From NCBI GenBank assembly GCA_023145435.1, contig JAGLDS010000009.1, positions 1 through 64,000 of the forward strand: a DNA stretch of 64,000 bases, written 5' to 3'. How positions within the stretch are numbered: position 1 is the stretch's first letter; every line of letters begins with the position of its first letter. The position numbers and the translations under genes are program-made. This document shows, piece by piece, positions 35,784-44,897 of the stretch. The stretch comes from Clostridiales bacterium (lineage in GTDB: Bacteria; Bacillota; Clostridia; DUPQ01). Below the pieces are notes generated by a model that was not told where the DNA came from, made no database searches, and worked only from the letters and a program-made list of their open reading frames with translations.

Positions 35784-37304
35784 TTATATTCTTTTCTTTT
35801 TTATTATTCCAGTTATTTTACTTAATATGTTTTTTTTCTTTATAGGGACATTTTGGCTTTTGCTTTTTTGATAAGCTTTTTGTGGTCTGTAATTTTTATT
35901 AGCTCTAGGCTTATATTCAGCATTCTTTGTAGTTCCCTTATAAACCTTAGGTTTGTTTTGCTTATTAACAACAGCAACATTTGTAGGGTTTTTTGGTTTT
36001 TCTGTATGGTGTATTTTACTCGGTTTAGATTGATAGTTTGTTTTTGGTGCTGGTGTATGTTTTGTTTGATGTTGTTTTGTTTTATGACTTCCATAAGTAT
36101 TTCTTTTTGCAACATGCTCAGTATATACAGGTGCTTTTTTATTAGCCCATTTACTAGTTGATTTTTCTACACTTAAATTTACTTGTTCATCTGTTGGTAA
36201 TTCTTCTTCATACATTAAAGCGCCAACATGCTCTTCTATTTCATATAGTGACATAATATCTTCTGAAGTAGTTAAAGTTATAGCTTTACCACTTTTACCA
36301 GCTCTACCTGTTCTTCCTATACGATGAACATATGCATCTTTTTCATTTGGTACATCATAATTAATTACATGAGTTAAATCTTCAATATGTAATCCTCTTG
36401 CCGCTACATCAGTAGCTACTACTATTTGAAGTTCTCCTCTTTTTATTCTATCTAATGTTTTTATTCTACTACTTTGGCTATTGGCTCCATGAATCGAACC
36501 AACAAAATATCTTTTTTTTGCTAAATAAGCTTTTACTTTATCAACTTCAAAACGTGTATTACAAAAAATCAAGCAACCATCTGGTTGTTCATACTTTAAT
36601 AATCTATCAAGCTGTGTTCTTTTTTCATTGGCAGCTACTCTATAATACACTTGTTCTGTAGTATCAACTGTTTTTGTGTCAGATTCTAATTCAATAACTA
36701 CAGGTTGTTTCATATATGACTTGCTAAGTACTTTAATTTCTCGTGGCATAGTCGCTGAAAACATCATAGTAACTCTCTGTCTTGGAATTGTTTTAACAAT
36801 TTTAAATACTTGATCAATAAATCCCATGTCTAACATTCTATCCGCTTCATCAAGTACTAAAAATTTAATATTTTTTGTATTTAGTGTTCGTCTTTGAATA
36901 TGATCAAATACACGTCCAGGTGTTCCAGTTACAATAGCAGCTCCTTTTTTTAAAGCTGTTATTTCTGTTTGTATATTATGTTGGCCATAAACTGCAATAG
37001 TAGTTAGTTTCTTATATTTTGACATATTTTTAATATCACTATCTACTTGAACTGCTAACTCACGAGTTGGTGTTAATATTAACGCTTGTGGTCCATCACC
37101 TTCACAATCTATCTTTTGCAACACAGGTATTCCAAAAGCTCCTGTTTTTCCACTTCCTGTTTTTGACATAACTATTACATCTTCACTTGCTAAGATATGT
37201 GGTATTGCTTTATCTTGTACCATTGTAGGTGTTTTAAATCCCATTTCATCTATTGCTTTAACTATTTCTTCTATTACACCTAATTGGCTAAATTCGTTTT
37301 CCAT
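35784..37304 (-). CDS. DEAD-box RNA helicase
   Basis: A 506-residue ATP-dependent RNA helicase. Motifs in order: Q motif GFKTPTMVQDKAIP, Walker A MSKTGSGKTGAFG, TPTRELAVQ, VLDEADRMLDMGF, MFSATMP, ATDVAARGL and HRIGRTGRAGKSG. The last 130 residues are basic and low-complexity (Lys/Pro/Asn/Gln rich), suggesting RNA binding as in CshA-like helicases. The start at 37304 (MENEFSQLGV) has AAGG 4 bases upstream; an upstream ATG at 37319 lacks a ribosome site. Confidence 0.94.
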   Translation of the reverse strand: MENEFSQLGVIEEIVKAIDEMGFKTPTMVQDKAIPHILASEDVIVMSKTGSGKTGAFGIPVLQKIDCEGDGPQALILTPTRELAVQVDSDIKNMSKYKKLTTIAVYGQHNIQTEITALKKGAAIVTGTPGRVFDHIQRRTLNTKNIKFLVLDEADRMLDMGFIDQVFKIVKTIPRQRVTMMFSATMPREIKVLSKSYMKQPVVIELESDTKTVDTTEQVYYRVAANEKRTQLDRLLKYEQPDGCLIFCNTRFEVDKVKAYLAKKRYFVGSIHGANSQSSRIKTLDRIKRGELQIVVATDVAARGLHIEDLTHVINYDVPNEKDAYVHRIGRTGRAGKSGKAITLTTSEDIMSLYEIEEHVGALMYEEELPTDEQVNLSVEKSTSKWANKKAPVYTEHVAKRNTYGSHKTKQHQTKHTPAPKTNYQSKPSKIHHTEKPKNPTNVAVVNKQNKPKVYKGTTKNAEYKPRANKNYRPQKAYQKSKSQNVPIKKKNILSKITGIIKKKRI

Positions 37305-37441
37305 TGTGCCTTCTTTCATTACTAATTTTATCATATCTATTAAAAAATCGCTCACCATATAACTTTATAGTTATTATATTAAATACATATGTGGTGAAAA
37401 CTTTCATAAGTATATTTTTATTCCATTGCATATAATACTAC

Positions 37442-37540
37442 ATTTTTGCATAGTTGACAATTCCTCACTCACATATATTCACTTACTAAAGTAAGAAAGG
37501 AAGCATGAGGTGAGCAGCTTTTTATCAACTATGCAAAAAT
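37442..37540. repeat. Structured repeat, copy 1, with 16-bp terminal inverted repeat
   Basis: Perfect 16-base arms (37442-37457 and 37525-37540, core TTTTTGCATAGTTGA) enclose 67 bases. Inside is a small hairpin CTTAC-TAAA-GTAAG (37482-37495) and the string GAAAGGAAGCATGAGG. A second, diverged copy lies at 51851-51950 and keeps the small hairpin with a compensatory change. It lies between the helicase and AhpD-like genes. It may be a small non-autonomous element or a structured RNA. Confidence 0.55.
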
Positions 37541-37627
37541 CAAATTATTATCTAAATCTACATTCGTCTATTGTCTCATAGATATATTTCATATAAGATA
37601 GTAAACAATACATATAAAGGAGTAGCA

Positions 37628-38227
37628 ATGCCACAGGTATTTTATAAGAAACATTATTCACTAGTAGAATGTTATAACACTGTATTAAAAGGTGTTAGAA
37701 CTAGTAAATATCTAATAAAAAGTAAAAAATCAAAAGAGATTAGCAAAATCTTTATTGAGAAAATCATGCTATCAGTAACTGAAGTTAACGGTTGTGAGAT
37801 GTGCTCCACCGGGCATACTAAAGTAGCACTAGCACAAGGTATTAGTGCTAATGAAATTAATCTTATCCTACTAGGTCAAACAAAAACTATTTCAAACGAT
37901 GAATCTAGCGCAATATTATTTGGTAAACAGTATGCAGGTAATAAAGGAAAAGTACCAAATGAATTATGGCAATCAGTTATAGATTCATATGGCCATTCAA
38001 AAGCACTTGGAATTTTAGGTGCTATTAGAATGATTATGATTGGTAATATTTATGGAATGGCTTTAGGTGCTTTAGAAAATCGTTTTAAAGGAAAAGCAAT
38101 TAAGAATAGTAGTTTTATACACGAAATTGCAATAACCTTAAGTTTAATAGTATTTTTACCTATAGCAATTATACATAGCTTAGTTTTGAACTTAGTTAAA
38201 GTACCTATAATATCTTTCATTAAGTAA
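37628..38227 (+). CDS. Carboxymuconolactone decarboxylase/AhpD-like protein
   Basis: A 199-residue CMD-family protein. The redox motif is EVNGCEMCSTGHTKVALAQG, a CxxC with His three residues on, as in AhpD and related peroxide-linked thiol proteins. The rest matches the helical CMD fold (NEINLILLGQTKTI). A hydrophobic C-terminus (IALTLSLIVFLPIAI-like) suggests a membrane tail, which is unusual for the family. The start is set at 37628 by AAAGGAG. The nitronate monooxygenase-like gene follows with its own promoter. Confidence 0.82.
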   Translation: MPQVFYKKHYSLVECYNTVLKGVRTSKYLIKSKKSKEISKIFIEKIMLSVTEVNGCEMCSTGHTKVALAQGISANEINLILLGQTKTISNDESSAILFGKQYAGNKGKVPNELWQSVIDSYGHSKALGILGAIRMIMIGNIYGMALGALENRFKGKAIKNSSFIHEIAITLSLIVFLPIAIIHSLVLNLVKVPIISFIK

Positions 38228-38237
38228 ATGTTATTTT

Positions 38238-38266
38238 ATTCTATATGTTATAGAATATGGTATACT
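38238..38266 (+). promoter_or_regulatory. Inverted repeat and -10 before the nitronate monooxygenase gene
   Basis: ATTCTATA-TGT-TATAGAAT (38238-38256) sits directly before a -10-like TATACT (38261-38266). A leader hairpin (CTAGGG/CCCTAG, 38304-38332) lies between this and the start codon. Confidence 0.4.
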
Positions 38267-38354
38267 CATACAAAAGAAATAGAAACATTAATTAGTTTTT
38301 CACCTAGGGATATATTGTGTAAGAAGCCCTAGTAGCATATAAGGAGAGTTTTTT

Positions 38355-39440
38355 ATGAACTTACCGTCATTTCAAATTGGTAATAAAAAAGTAAGAGTCC
38401 CTATTATACAAGGTGGTATGGGAGTTGGAGTATCATTAAGCAACTTGGCTGCAGCTGTAGCTAACGCAGGAGGAATTGGTGTAATTTCTGGAGCACAAAT
38501 AGGCTTTAGAGAAAGTGATTTTAAAACTGATAATGATCATGCTAATATCACAGGATTAATTAAAGAAATAAGACGTGCAAGAGAGTTAAGTCCTAATGGA
38601 ATACTTGGAGTTAATTTCTTAGTTGCAACAAACAACTATAAAGAAATGGTTATAACTGCTGTTAAAGAAAAAGTAGATTTAATTATTGCAGGTGCTGGTT
38701 TACCACTTTCACTTCCAAGTTTAGTTAAAGGAAGCAATACTAAAATTGCTCCAATAGTTTCTTCAGGGAAAGCTGCTGCTTTAATTACAAAAATATGGGA
38801 TCGTAAATTCAATTATTTACCTGATGCAATTATTGTTGAAGGTCCTTTAGCTGGAGGACACTTAGGTTTTTCCAAAGATCAACTTAACAGTAAAATCATG
38901 CCAAAACTTCAAGATATTATTAGAGATGTACTTGATGCAACAAAAACCTTTGCAGATAAGTATAAACAAAAAATCCCAATTATTGCAGCAGGTGGCATCT
39001 TTAGTGGTAAAGACATAGCCAATTTTCTAAAAGCAGGTGCAGATGGTGTACAAATGGCAACTAGATTTGTAGCTACTGAAGAATGTGATGCTCATGATAA
39101 TTTTAAGCAAGTATATATTGATGCAACAGCAAATGATATTCAGATTATCGCAAGTCCTGTTGGAATGCCAGGTAGAGCAATTAGCAATGACTTTGTCAAA
39201 AAAGTAACCAAAGAAAACCAACAGGTTTCTAAATGTTACCGTTGTTTAAGAGGATGTAATCCAGCTACAACACCCTACTGTATTACCGATGCTTTAGTAG
39301 CCTCTGTAAATGGAGATGTTAATAACGGATTAGTATTTGTAGGTAGTAATGCTTCAAAAATAACTAGTATTATGAAAGTTAAAGATTTAATGAATGAATT
39401 AGTCAGTGAAGCTGAAAAGTTTTTCAACTTTAAAAAATAG
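38355..39440 (+). CDS. Nitronate monooxygenase/FabK-type FMN oxidoreductase
   Basis: A 361-residue TIM-barrel flavoprotein. The N-terminal PIIQGGMGVGVSLSNLAAAV, VNFLVATNNY, PDAIIVEGPLAGGHLGF and the phosphate-binding AAGGIFSGKDIANFLKAGAD are those of the nitronate monooxygenase family, which also contains FabK enoyl-ACP reductases. An extra Cys-rich C-terminal segment (CYRCLRGCNPATTPYC) could bind metal or a cluster. AGGAG precedes the ATG. The 2-nitropropane substrate assignment is by family only. Confidence 0.88.
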   Translation: MNLPSFQIGNKKVRVPIIQGGMGVGVSLSNLAAAVANAGGIGVISGAQIGFRESDFKTDNDHANITGLIKEIRRARELSPNGILGVNFLVATNNYKEMVITAVKEKVDLIIAGAGLPLSLPSLVKGSNTKIAPIVSSGKAAALITKIWDRKFNYLPDAIIVEGPLAGGHLGFSKDQLNSKIMPKLQDIIRDVLDATKTFADKYKQKIPIIAAGGIFSGKDIANFLKAGADGVQMATRFVATEECDAHDNFKQVYIDATANDIQIIASPVGMPGRAISNDFVKKVTKENQQVSKCYRCLRGCNPATTPYCITDALVASVNGDVNNGLVFVGSNASKITSIMKVKDLMNELVSEAEKFFNFKK

Positions 39441-39462
39441 TTTCAAATTAAATTCAATTAAT

Positions 39463-39503
39463 AAAATGCCCTACTCAAGTTATATCAAGAGTAGGACATT
39501 TTT
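39463..39503 (+). terminator. Intrinsic terminator, partly bidirectional
   Basis: AAAATGCCCTACTC and GAGTAGGACATTTT form a 14-base stem with one mismatch, ending in T on the plus strand and preceded by A on the left, so it may serve both the nitronate monooxygenase gene and the convergent DUF2703 gene. Confidence 0.85.
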
Positions 39504-39524
39504 CTATATTTGTAAGTAATATAC

Positions 39525-40091
39525 TTATACTTTTTGATTTTTTATAAAAGTCATAATATTTTCAGGTATTTTATAGTTCATATTATCAATAACTGGTTTT
39601 GAATTATACAAAGCTTGTAATACTCCTTCAATGATCATTCCCTTTGGAGGAACATCATATGAATTACCTTGATATGTATAAGTTCTACAAGTGGTTTCAT
39701 TACCACAAATATCACTACAAGAGACACATACGTTTTCTGTTATTTTCCCTAATATATCTTGATAGTTAACTAAAATTGTTGGAGTAGCAACAATTTCGAA
39801 TTCTCTTGCTAACTCTTCTGTAGATATTTTAAATCCTTGAACATCAAAGGTATATCCAGCAGCTTCTAGTGGTACTTTTAAATCATCTATTGCTGCAAAT
39901 AAAGTGTTTTTTGTTTCAATACAACGTTTACAATTATCTAAATCTAGAAATAAAAATTCTATTAGAATAATTTTTTCATCATATTCGCTTTCATCACCAC
40001 AACCACACCCTTCTCCATGATGATGATGTTCATGTTCATCATTATTACCTTCGTAACCCTTATCAGCTTTTGCATTCAATTCTATAATCAT
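39525..40091 (-). CDS. DUF2703-like protein with His/Cys-rich N-terminus
   Basis: A 188-residue protein. The core matches DUF2703: LIEFLFLDLDNCKRCIETKN, then VATPTILVNYQDILGKI, NVCVSCSDICGNET and a C-terminal PPKGMIIEGVLQALY. The family has a thioredoxin-like layout with paired Cys and is often found near arsenic or metal genes. The N-terminal extension EHEHHHHGEGCGCGDE adds clustered His and Cys that could bind metal. The gene ends 21 bases from the terminator. No arsenic genes are adjacent. Confidence 0.8.
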   Translation of the reverse strand: MIIELNAKADKGYEGNNDEHEHHHHGEGCGCGDESEYDEKIILIEFLFLDLDNCKRCIETKNTLFAAIDDLKVPLEAAGYTFDVQGFKISTEELAREFEIVATPTILVNYQDILGKITENVCVSCSDICGNETTCRTYTYQGNSYDVPPKGMIIEGVLQALYNSKPVIDNMNYKIPENIMTFIKNQKV

Positions 40092-40172
40092 TAATATTTT
40101 CCTACTTTCCTAACGTACTTATACTATATACTAATTGATTATATATTGTCTAAATAATTATATATTCTATTT

Positions 40173-42869
40173 TTACAACTCAAGAGTAAATAATTCCATT
40201 AATTGTTCATTATTCATTTCTGTTATTTTTGCTTCTTTATTTTCAGAAATTACGTCATTTAATAATTTAGTTTTATCTTTTATCATTAAATCTATTTTTT
40301 CTTCAATGGTTCCTTCAGTTATAAATTTATGGACAATAACATTTTTCTTTTGTCCTATTCTAAAAGCACGATCAGTTGCTTGATTCTCAACAGCTGGATT
40401 CCACCACCTATCAAAATGTATTACATGATTTGCAGCTGTTAAGTTTAATCCTACTCCCCCAGCTTTTATGGAAATAACCATAAACGGTACATAATCATGT
40501 CCTTGAAATTTAGAAATAACATCTTTACGCTTTGAAACTTTTGTTCCTCCATGTAGTACAAGTCCTTCATGTTCAAATACTCCGTCAAGAAATGATTTTA
40601 ACGGTTCTGTCATCTCTTTAAACTGTGTAAAAACTAGAACTCTTTCACGTTTAGCATATATCACTTCACATATCTCTCGTAGCCTTAAGAATTTTCCACT
40701 TTCTTTTTCAGCAAAATATTCTTGGCCAAGATATTGTGAAGGATGATTACAAATCTGTTTAAATTTCATAATTGAAGCAAGTACTATACCTCTTCGCCCT
40801 ATACCCTTTTCATTTATTTCAAGTTTTATTTTAATACTTTTAACAAGTTCACTATAAAGAATTGCTTGTCTTTTAGTAAGGGTTGAATAAGTTTTCATTT
40901 CAATTTTATCTGGCAAATCAGATATTACTTTTTTATCAGTTTTTAACCGCCTAAGTATAAATGGATTTACAGTGTCTTTTAATCTAGCATATCCATCTTT
41001 ACTTTCTTTTAATCGTTTTGTGAAACCACTAAATTCTCTAGAAGTCCCTAGTAATCCTTTATTTAAAAAATCAAAGAGTGACCACAAATCAGATAAACGA
41101 TTTTCAATTGGTGTTCCAGTTAATGCGATTTTATAAAGTGCATCAATTTGTTTAATTGATCTAGATTGCTTTGTTCGTGGATTTTTAATTGCTTGAGCTT
41201 CATCAATTATTAATGTATCCCACGTCATTGCTTTTAACCATTCAATTTTAGTAGACATTGTATATGTTGTAATAAATAATTCATGGTCGTTAATTATTTT
41301 TTTGTCTTCATTGTTAATGTTTTCATTCTCAGATGGGTGAAGTACATAGTATTTAATAAGAGGTGCAAATCGCCTTAATTCATTTACCCAATTTCCAATT
41401 AATGAAGCTGGAATAATAAGTAGTGCTTTTTCTTTTTTGCTTAACTTTATATAATTTAGCAAAGCTATAACTTGTACTGTTTTTCCTAAACCCATGTCAT
41501 CAGCAAGGCATGCCCCAAGACCCATGTTTTTCATATAGTAAAGCCAATTCAATCCCTTTTCTTGATATTCGCGTAATGTTCCATTAAAGCTATTTCCAGG
41601 TGAAATATCGATAATGGAATTAGGGTTTGTTAATTTAGACATTATTGATGTTAACCATTCTCCATTGGTAATTTCTATTTCATCATATTCTTCTGGTAAC
41701 TCTAGTATATGTTTAGCACTCATCTTAAATTTTAATGCTTCAATTATATTCATATTTGTTTGTCTAGATAATATTTGTGCTTGTTCATAAGCTTTAAGCG
41801 TCTCTTTTAATTTTTCATGATTTACTTCTACCCATTTGCCTTTTATATATATAAGACCTTCAACTTCACTAATTAATTTTCTTAACTCTTCATGTGTAAT
41901 AGTTTCACCACTTAATGATAGTGATATATCAAAGTTCACTATTGTATTAAAGTCTAGATGTGATGGTATGTCATTTCCAACCCGAATAGATAACTTAGAA
42001 GATGAGGCTTTATTTTTCCACCAATTTGGAATACGACATAATATCCCAGATTGCTCATATAAAGGGACTTCCTTTAGAAAGATATATGCTTGATCTGCTG
42101 AAAAAGCAACATTATGAAAGATTTCTCCTGATTCAACAAGTTTTTCTATAAGCTCACTGCTTTTTGCAGCTATATAAACAGTAGATAGGAGTCTAAATAG
42201 TTTTTCACTATCTTCACCATATTCAATTAGTGCATTTTCTATTGGTAAATGTTTAGATTGTCCATTAGATGATATGTCTGTTGAATAAGTTGCTAAAAAA
42301 GTAAAAGGATAATCCTTATTTTCACTTTCTACCATGTGAAAAAAAACACGCCCAACAACATGCAATTGAGGGTTAAAAGTTATAAAGTATTCTTCTATAC
42401 TCCCATTGAAGTGTTTTATCTTATTAACAAATACAGTATGTAATTTATCAAAAACATTTTTCATCCACTTAATATTTAAATACTCAACACCATTAAGATA
42501 AGGGCACTTAAGTATTAAGTGTTCTATTTCTTTTAATTCTATATCAACAAAAACTTGTTCTCTTAGTACTTCTATATCAGGATTTTTAGATAAATTCTTA
42601 ATAAATGAAGATGAAATTTTATACAAAAAACGTAGTGATTCTGACATATACATTGTTTTTTCCATAAATCCTAATACCCAAAGAGCTTCATACTTATGCA
42701 CTTTAGAAAGATTATATGCATCTTCTTGTAAATGCATTTGTCTTTGTTCTATCTTAACTTTAGTATTTCGCCAATCCAATTCAAAATCACCATTAGGATA
42801 TAGTATTACTATAAGTTCTTTATATGCTTTTTTATTATCTTTTCTTTTTTTCTTGTAAGTCAAATTCAT
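40173..42869 (-). CDS. SNF2-family helicase-like ATPase
   Basis: An 898-residue Swi2/Snf2 protein of the bacterial RapA/HepA-like type. The C-terminal half holds the motifs: ACLADDMGLGKTVQVIALL, TLIIDEAQAIKNPRTKQS, ALTGTPIENRLSDLWSLFDF, VFTQFKEMTEPLKSFLDG, SIKAGGVGLNLTAANHVIHF and QATDRAFRIGQKK. The first 400 residues are not recognised (SNF2-associated type domain). The start at 42869 follows AAAGGAAT; upstream in-frame ATG codons lack a ribosome site. Role: dsDNA translocase in transcription or repair. It stands alone and no methylase or nuclease is nearby. Confidence 0.92.
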   Translation of the reverse strand: MNLTYKKKRKDNKKAYKELIVILYPNGDFELDWRNTKVKIEQRQMHLQEDAYNLSKVHKYEALWVLGFMEKTMYMSESLRFLYKISSSFIKNLSKNPDIEVLREQVFVDIELKEIEHLILKCPYLNGVEYLNIKWMKNVFDKLHTVFVNKIKHFNGSIEEYFITFNPQLHVVGRVFFHMVESENKDYPFTFLATYSTDISSNGQSKHLPIENALIEYGEDSEKLFRLLSTVYIAAKSSELIEKLVESGEIFHNVAFSADQAYIFLKEVPLYEQSGILCRIPNWWKNKASSSKLSIRVGNDIPSHLDFNTIVNFDISLSLSGETITHEELRKLISEVEGLIYIKGKWVEVNHEKLKETLKAYEQAQILSRQTNMNIIEALKFKMSAKHILELPEEYDEIEITNGEWLTSIMSKLTNPNSIIDISPGNSFNGTLREYQEKGLNWLYYMKNMGLGACLADDMGLGKTVQVIALLNYIKLSKKEKALLIIPASLIGNWVNELRRFAPLIKYYVLHPSENENINNEDKKIINDHELFITTYTMSTKIEWLKAMTWDTLIIDEAQAIKNPRTKQSRSIKQIDALYKIALTGTPIENRLSDLWSLFDFLNKGLLGTSREFSGFTKRLKESKDGYARLKDTVNPFILRRLKTDKKVISDLPDKIEMKTYSTLTKRQAILYSELVKSIKIKLEINEKGIGRRGIVLASIMKFKQICNHPSQYLGQEYFAEKESGKFLRLREICEVIYAKRERVLVFTQFKEMTEPLKSFLDGVFEHEGLVLHGGTKVSKRKDVISKFQGHDYVPFMVISIKAGGVGLNLTAANHVIHFDRWWNPAVENQATDRAFRIGQKKNVIVHKFITEGTIEEKIDLMIKDKTKLLNDVISENKEAKITEMNNEQLMELFTLEL

Positions 42870-42980
42870 ATTCCTTTCAAGGGTACTTATTAATAGCATC
42901 ATATATTATATCAGATATGTTGTTGAAATTTGCAAAAATAACTATAAATATTAATTTATATTATGAATTTTTATATTAAG

Positions 42981-43014
42981 TTGCGCGTGGTAACAACATA
43001 AGCTACTATAGTAG
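42981..43014 (+). promoter_or_regulatory. Promoter and palindrome before the URO-D gene
   Basis: TTGCGC (42981-42986), a 17-base spacer and TACTAT (43004-43009). A perfect 12-base palindrome CTACTATAGTAG (43003-43014) covers the -10 and could be an operator. Confidence 0.5.
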
Positions 43015-43056
43015 TGACATTTATTAGAATAATTATAAAAACAATCTGGAGGGTTT

Positions 43057-44034
43057 ATGAATAGTAAAGAAATTATAAAACGAACATTAGATTATGATAA
43101 TCCCATAAGGGTAGCACATTCCTATGGGGATTCTGATTTTTCATGGATTCGTAATAATGTAAAAACACATTCAACTGATTGGGAAAAGATAGGACCATCT
43201 ACCTATGAACGTTATGATGAATGGGGAAACCTTTGGGGTAGAATAGATGACACTTCAAAAGGTGAAGTGTTAAAAGGTGTATTAACTGATACAAAAAATG
43301 TTGATAGCTATGAATTCCCAGATTATTCTAATTTTGCTGATTATGAAATCGCAGATAAAAATTCTGATAAATGGATTGTTGGAAGTATGCCTGGGTTTAC
43401 TTTTAATATTGCTAGAAAACTATTTAAATTAGAAGATTATTTAGTAAAATTATTAATAGAAGAAGATTTAGTTCGAAAAGTCCATGATAAACTTGATGTA
43501 ATACTTATGGATATGATAAAAAACTATGCCAAAGCAGGAGTTGATAGTATTATGTTTCCAGAAGATTGGGGTACTCAAACACAAACTATGATAAGCCCCA
43601 CACTATGGAGAGAAGAGTTTTTCCCTAGAACTAAAAAACTATGTGATTTTGCACATAAAAATAAAATCAAAGTATTTATGCACTCATGTGGTAAAATAAG
43701 CGAAATTGTTCCTGGATTAATGGAGGCTGGAATTGATTTATTGCAATTTGATCAACCCACATTACATGGTATTGATATTCTAGCTAGCCATCAAAAAAGA
43801 GGTAAAATAACTTTTTGGTGTCCAGTTGATATCCAAAAAACATTACAAACAAAAGATGAAGCAATTATTAGAAGCGGAGCTAAAGAAATGCTAGATAAAT
43901 TGTGGCAAGGCAAAGGTGGCTTTGTAGCAGGTTTTTATGGAGATAATGCCTCAATTGGTCTTGAACCTAAATGGCAAGAAATTGCCAGTGACGAATTTGC
44001 CAAAGTAGGAAAAAGAGACAATTATATAAAGTAA
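43057..44034 (+). CDS. Uroporphyrinogen decarboxylase (URO-D)-family protein, methyltransferase-like
   Basis: A 325-residue URO-D-fold protein. The C-terminal part has VFMHSCGKISEIVPGLMEAG, where HSCG is the metal motif of the MtaA/CmuA corrinoid methyltransferase branch, then DLLQFDQPTLHG and GKITFWCPVDIQKTL. It lacks the N-terminal Arg residues of the haem enzyme HemE. GGAGG precedes the ATG. Family members transfer methyl groups between cofactors. It is followed by a terminator and may act on a small methylated compound. Confidence 0.82.
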   Translation: MNSKEIIKRTLDYDNPIRVAHSYGDSDFSWIRNNVKTHSTDWEKIGPSTYERYDEWGNLWGRIDDTSKGEVLKGVLTDTKNVDSYEFPDYSNFADYEIADKNSDKWIVGSMPGFTFNIARKLFKLEDYLVKLLIEEDLVRKVHDKLDVILMDMIKNYAKAGVDSIMFPEDWGTQTQTMISPTLWREEFFPRTKKLCDFAHKNKIKVFMHSCGKISEIVPGLMEAGIDLLQFDQPTLHGIDILASHQKRGKITFWCPVDIQKTLQTKDEAIIRSGAKEMLDKLWQGKGGFVAGFYGDNASIGLEPKWQEIASDEFAKVGKRDNYIK

Positions 44035-44042
44035 AACTTAAA

Positions 44043-44068
44043 GGAAAGCACAAGTTGCTTTTCTTTTT
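44043..44068 (+). terminator. Intrinsic terminator after the URO-D gene
   Basis: GGAAAGCA-CAAGT-TGCTTTTC makes a stem of 6 or more pairs and runs into TTTTTT, 9 bases after the stop. Confidence 0.75.
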
Positions 44069-44374
44069 TATTTATTATCTTGATATGTTTTCAACTCTTT
44101 TTGATTGAAAAATAAACAAGTGCTCCTATTACATTCCATAACTAAAATCAGGTATCTGGCACTAATGTAGAGAGTACAATATTTGCAAGTATTGAACCTA
44201 TGAAATAGTGAAATAGAAAATACTTTATTACACTTACTGCTCTTTTAGAAAATTTTCAAAGTTTCATTTTAAATATCACTATAGATATTGATATACTCTC
44301 TACTTATATATCTTTTACCACTTTATACAATTATTACTCAAACTATAGTGATTATAATTCTCTAAAATTACACA
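44069..44374. other. Intergenic region upstream of the chr module
   Basis: About 300 AT-rich bases with no convincing gene on either strand. The only clear feature is the promoter and dyad that follow at 44375. No terminator or repeated unit is seen. Confidence 0.5.
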
Positions 44375-44420
44375 TTGAATATGTTTTAACCTTATGCTAC
44401 AATGTAACGACAGTTACATT
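44375..44420 (+). promoter_or_regulatory. Promoter and operator-like dyad of the chr module
   Basis: TTGAAT (44375-44380), a 17-base spacer and TACAAT (44398-44403). A perfect inverted repeat AATGTAAC-GACA-GTTACATT (44401-44420) begins within the -10 and covers the expected start of transcription, an ideal place for repressor binding. Confidence 0.65.
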
Positions 44421-44438
44421 TGACCATGGAGATTAATT

Positions 44439-44897
44439 ATGAAATGGATACTTCTTCAATACGAATTACCCAATGAACCTAGTAAATACAGGGTAGGAAT
44501 ATGGAGACGACTTAAAAAGCAAAATGCATATAAACTACTTGATGGTTTATATTGTTTACCTTATACAGATAGTTCATTAGAACGTTTTAATTGGATAAGT
44601 GCTGATATCGAAAAAATGGGCGGTAAAGCAATGCTTTGGGCATCTGATGCATTGCTTCAAGGACAAGAAGCAGAAATAATTAAAAAGAAAACTAAAGCTA
44701 TTAAAATGCAATATGAAAAACTTTATGAAAAAATAAATGAAATAAGTAAAGATGAAATTACAATGTCTATGTTTAAAGAGTTTTCTCGTCAATGGGCAGA
44801 TATTAAATGGCATGACCCAGTAGGAGATCCTTTAGGGGAAAGTATTAAAGACTTATTAACCAAAATAAGAATCATGATAAGGAGGAATGAAAAATGA
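44439..44897 (+). CDS. ChrB N-terminal-domain protein
   Basis: A 152-residue protein resembling the N-terminal part of ChrB: KWILLQYELPNEPSKYRVGI then WRRLKKQNAYKLLDGLYCLP match the family start. The C-terminal half is a charged helix. In ChrB regulators this part carries the PaaX-like DNA-binding side and acts as a chromate-responsive repressor; here it is a separate protein. It is the first gene after a promoter with a dyad and overlaps the next gene by 4 bases (ATGA). An autorepressor role is plausible but inferred. Confidence 0.78.
   Translation: MKWILLQYELPNEPSKYRVGIWRRLKKQNAYKLLDGLYCLPYTDSSLERFNWISADIEKMGGKAMLWASDALLQGQEAEIIKKKTKAIKMQYEKLYEKINEISKDEITMSMFKEFSRQWADIKWHDPVGDPLGESIKDLLTKIRIMIRRNEK

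Noticed and set aside
35840-36115. A 91-residue minus-strand frame inside the helicase C-terminus
   Set aside because: It lies in another frame of the low-complexity helicase tail, with no ribosome site and no recognisable domain.
44069-44374. Possible small RNA or gene upstream of the chr module
   Set aside because: No frame with a ribosome site and no hairpin with a T tail was seen.
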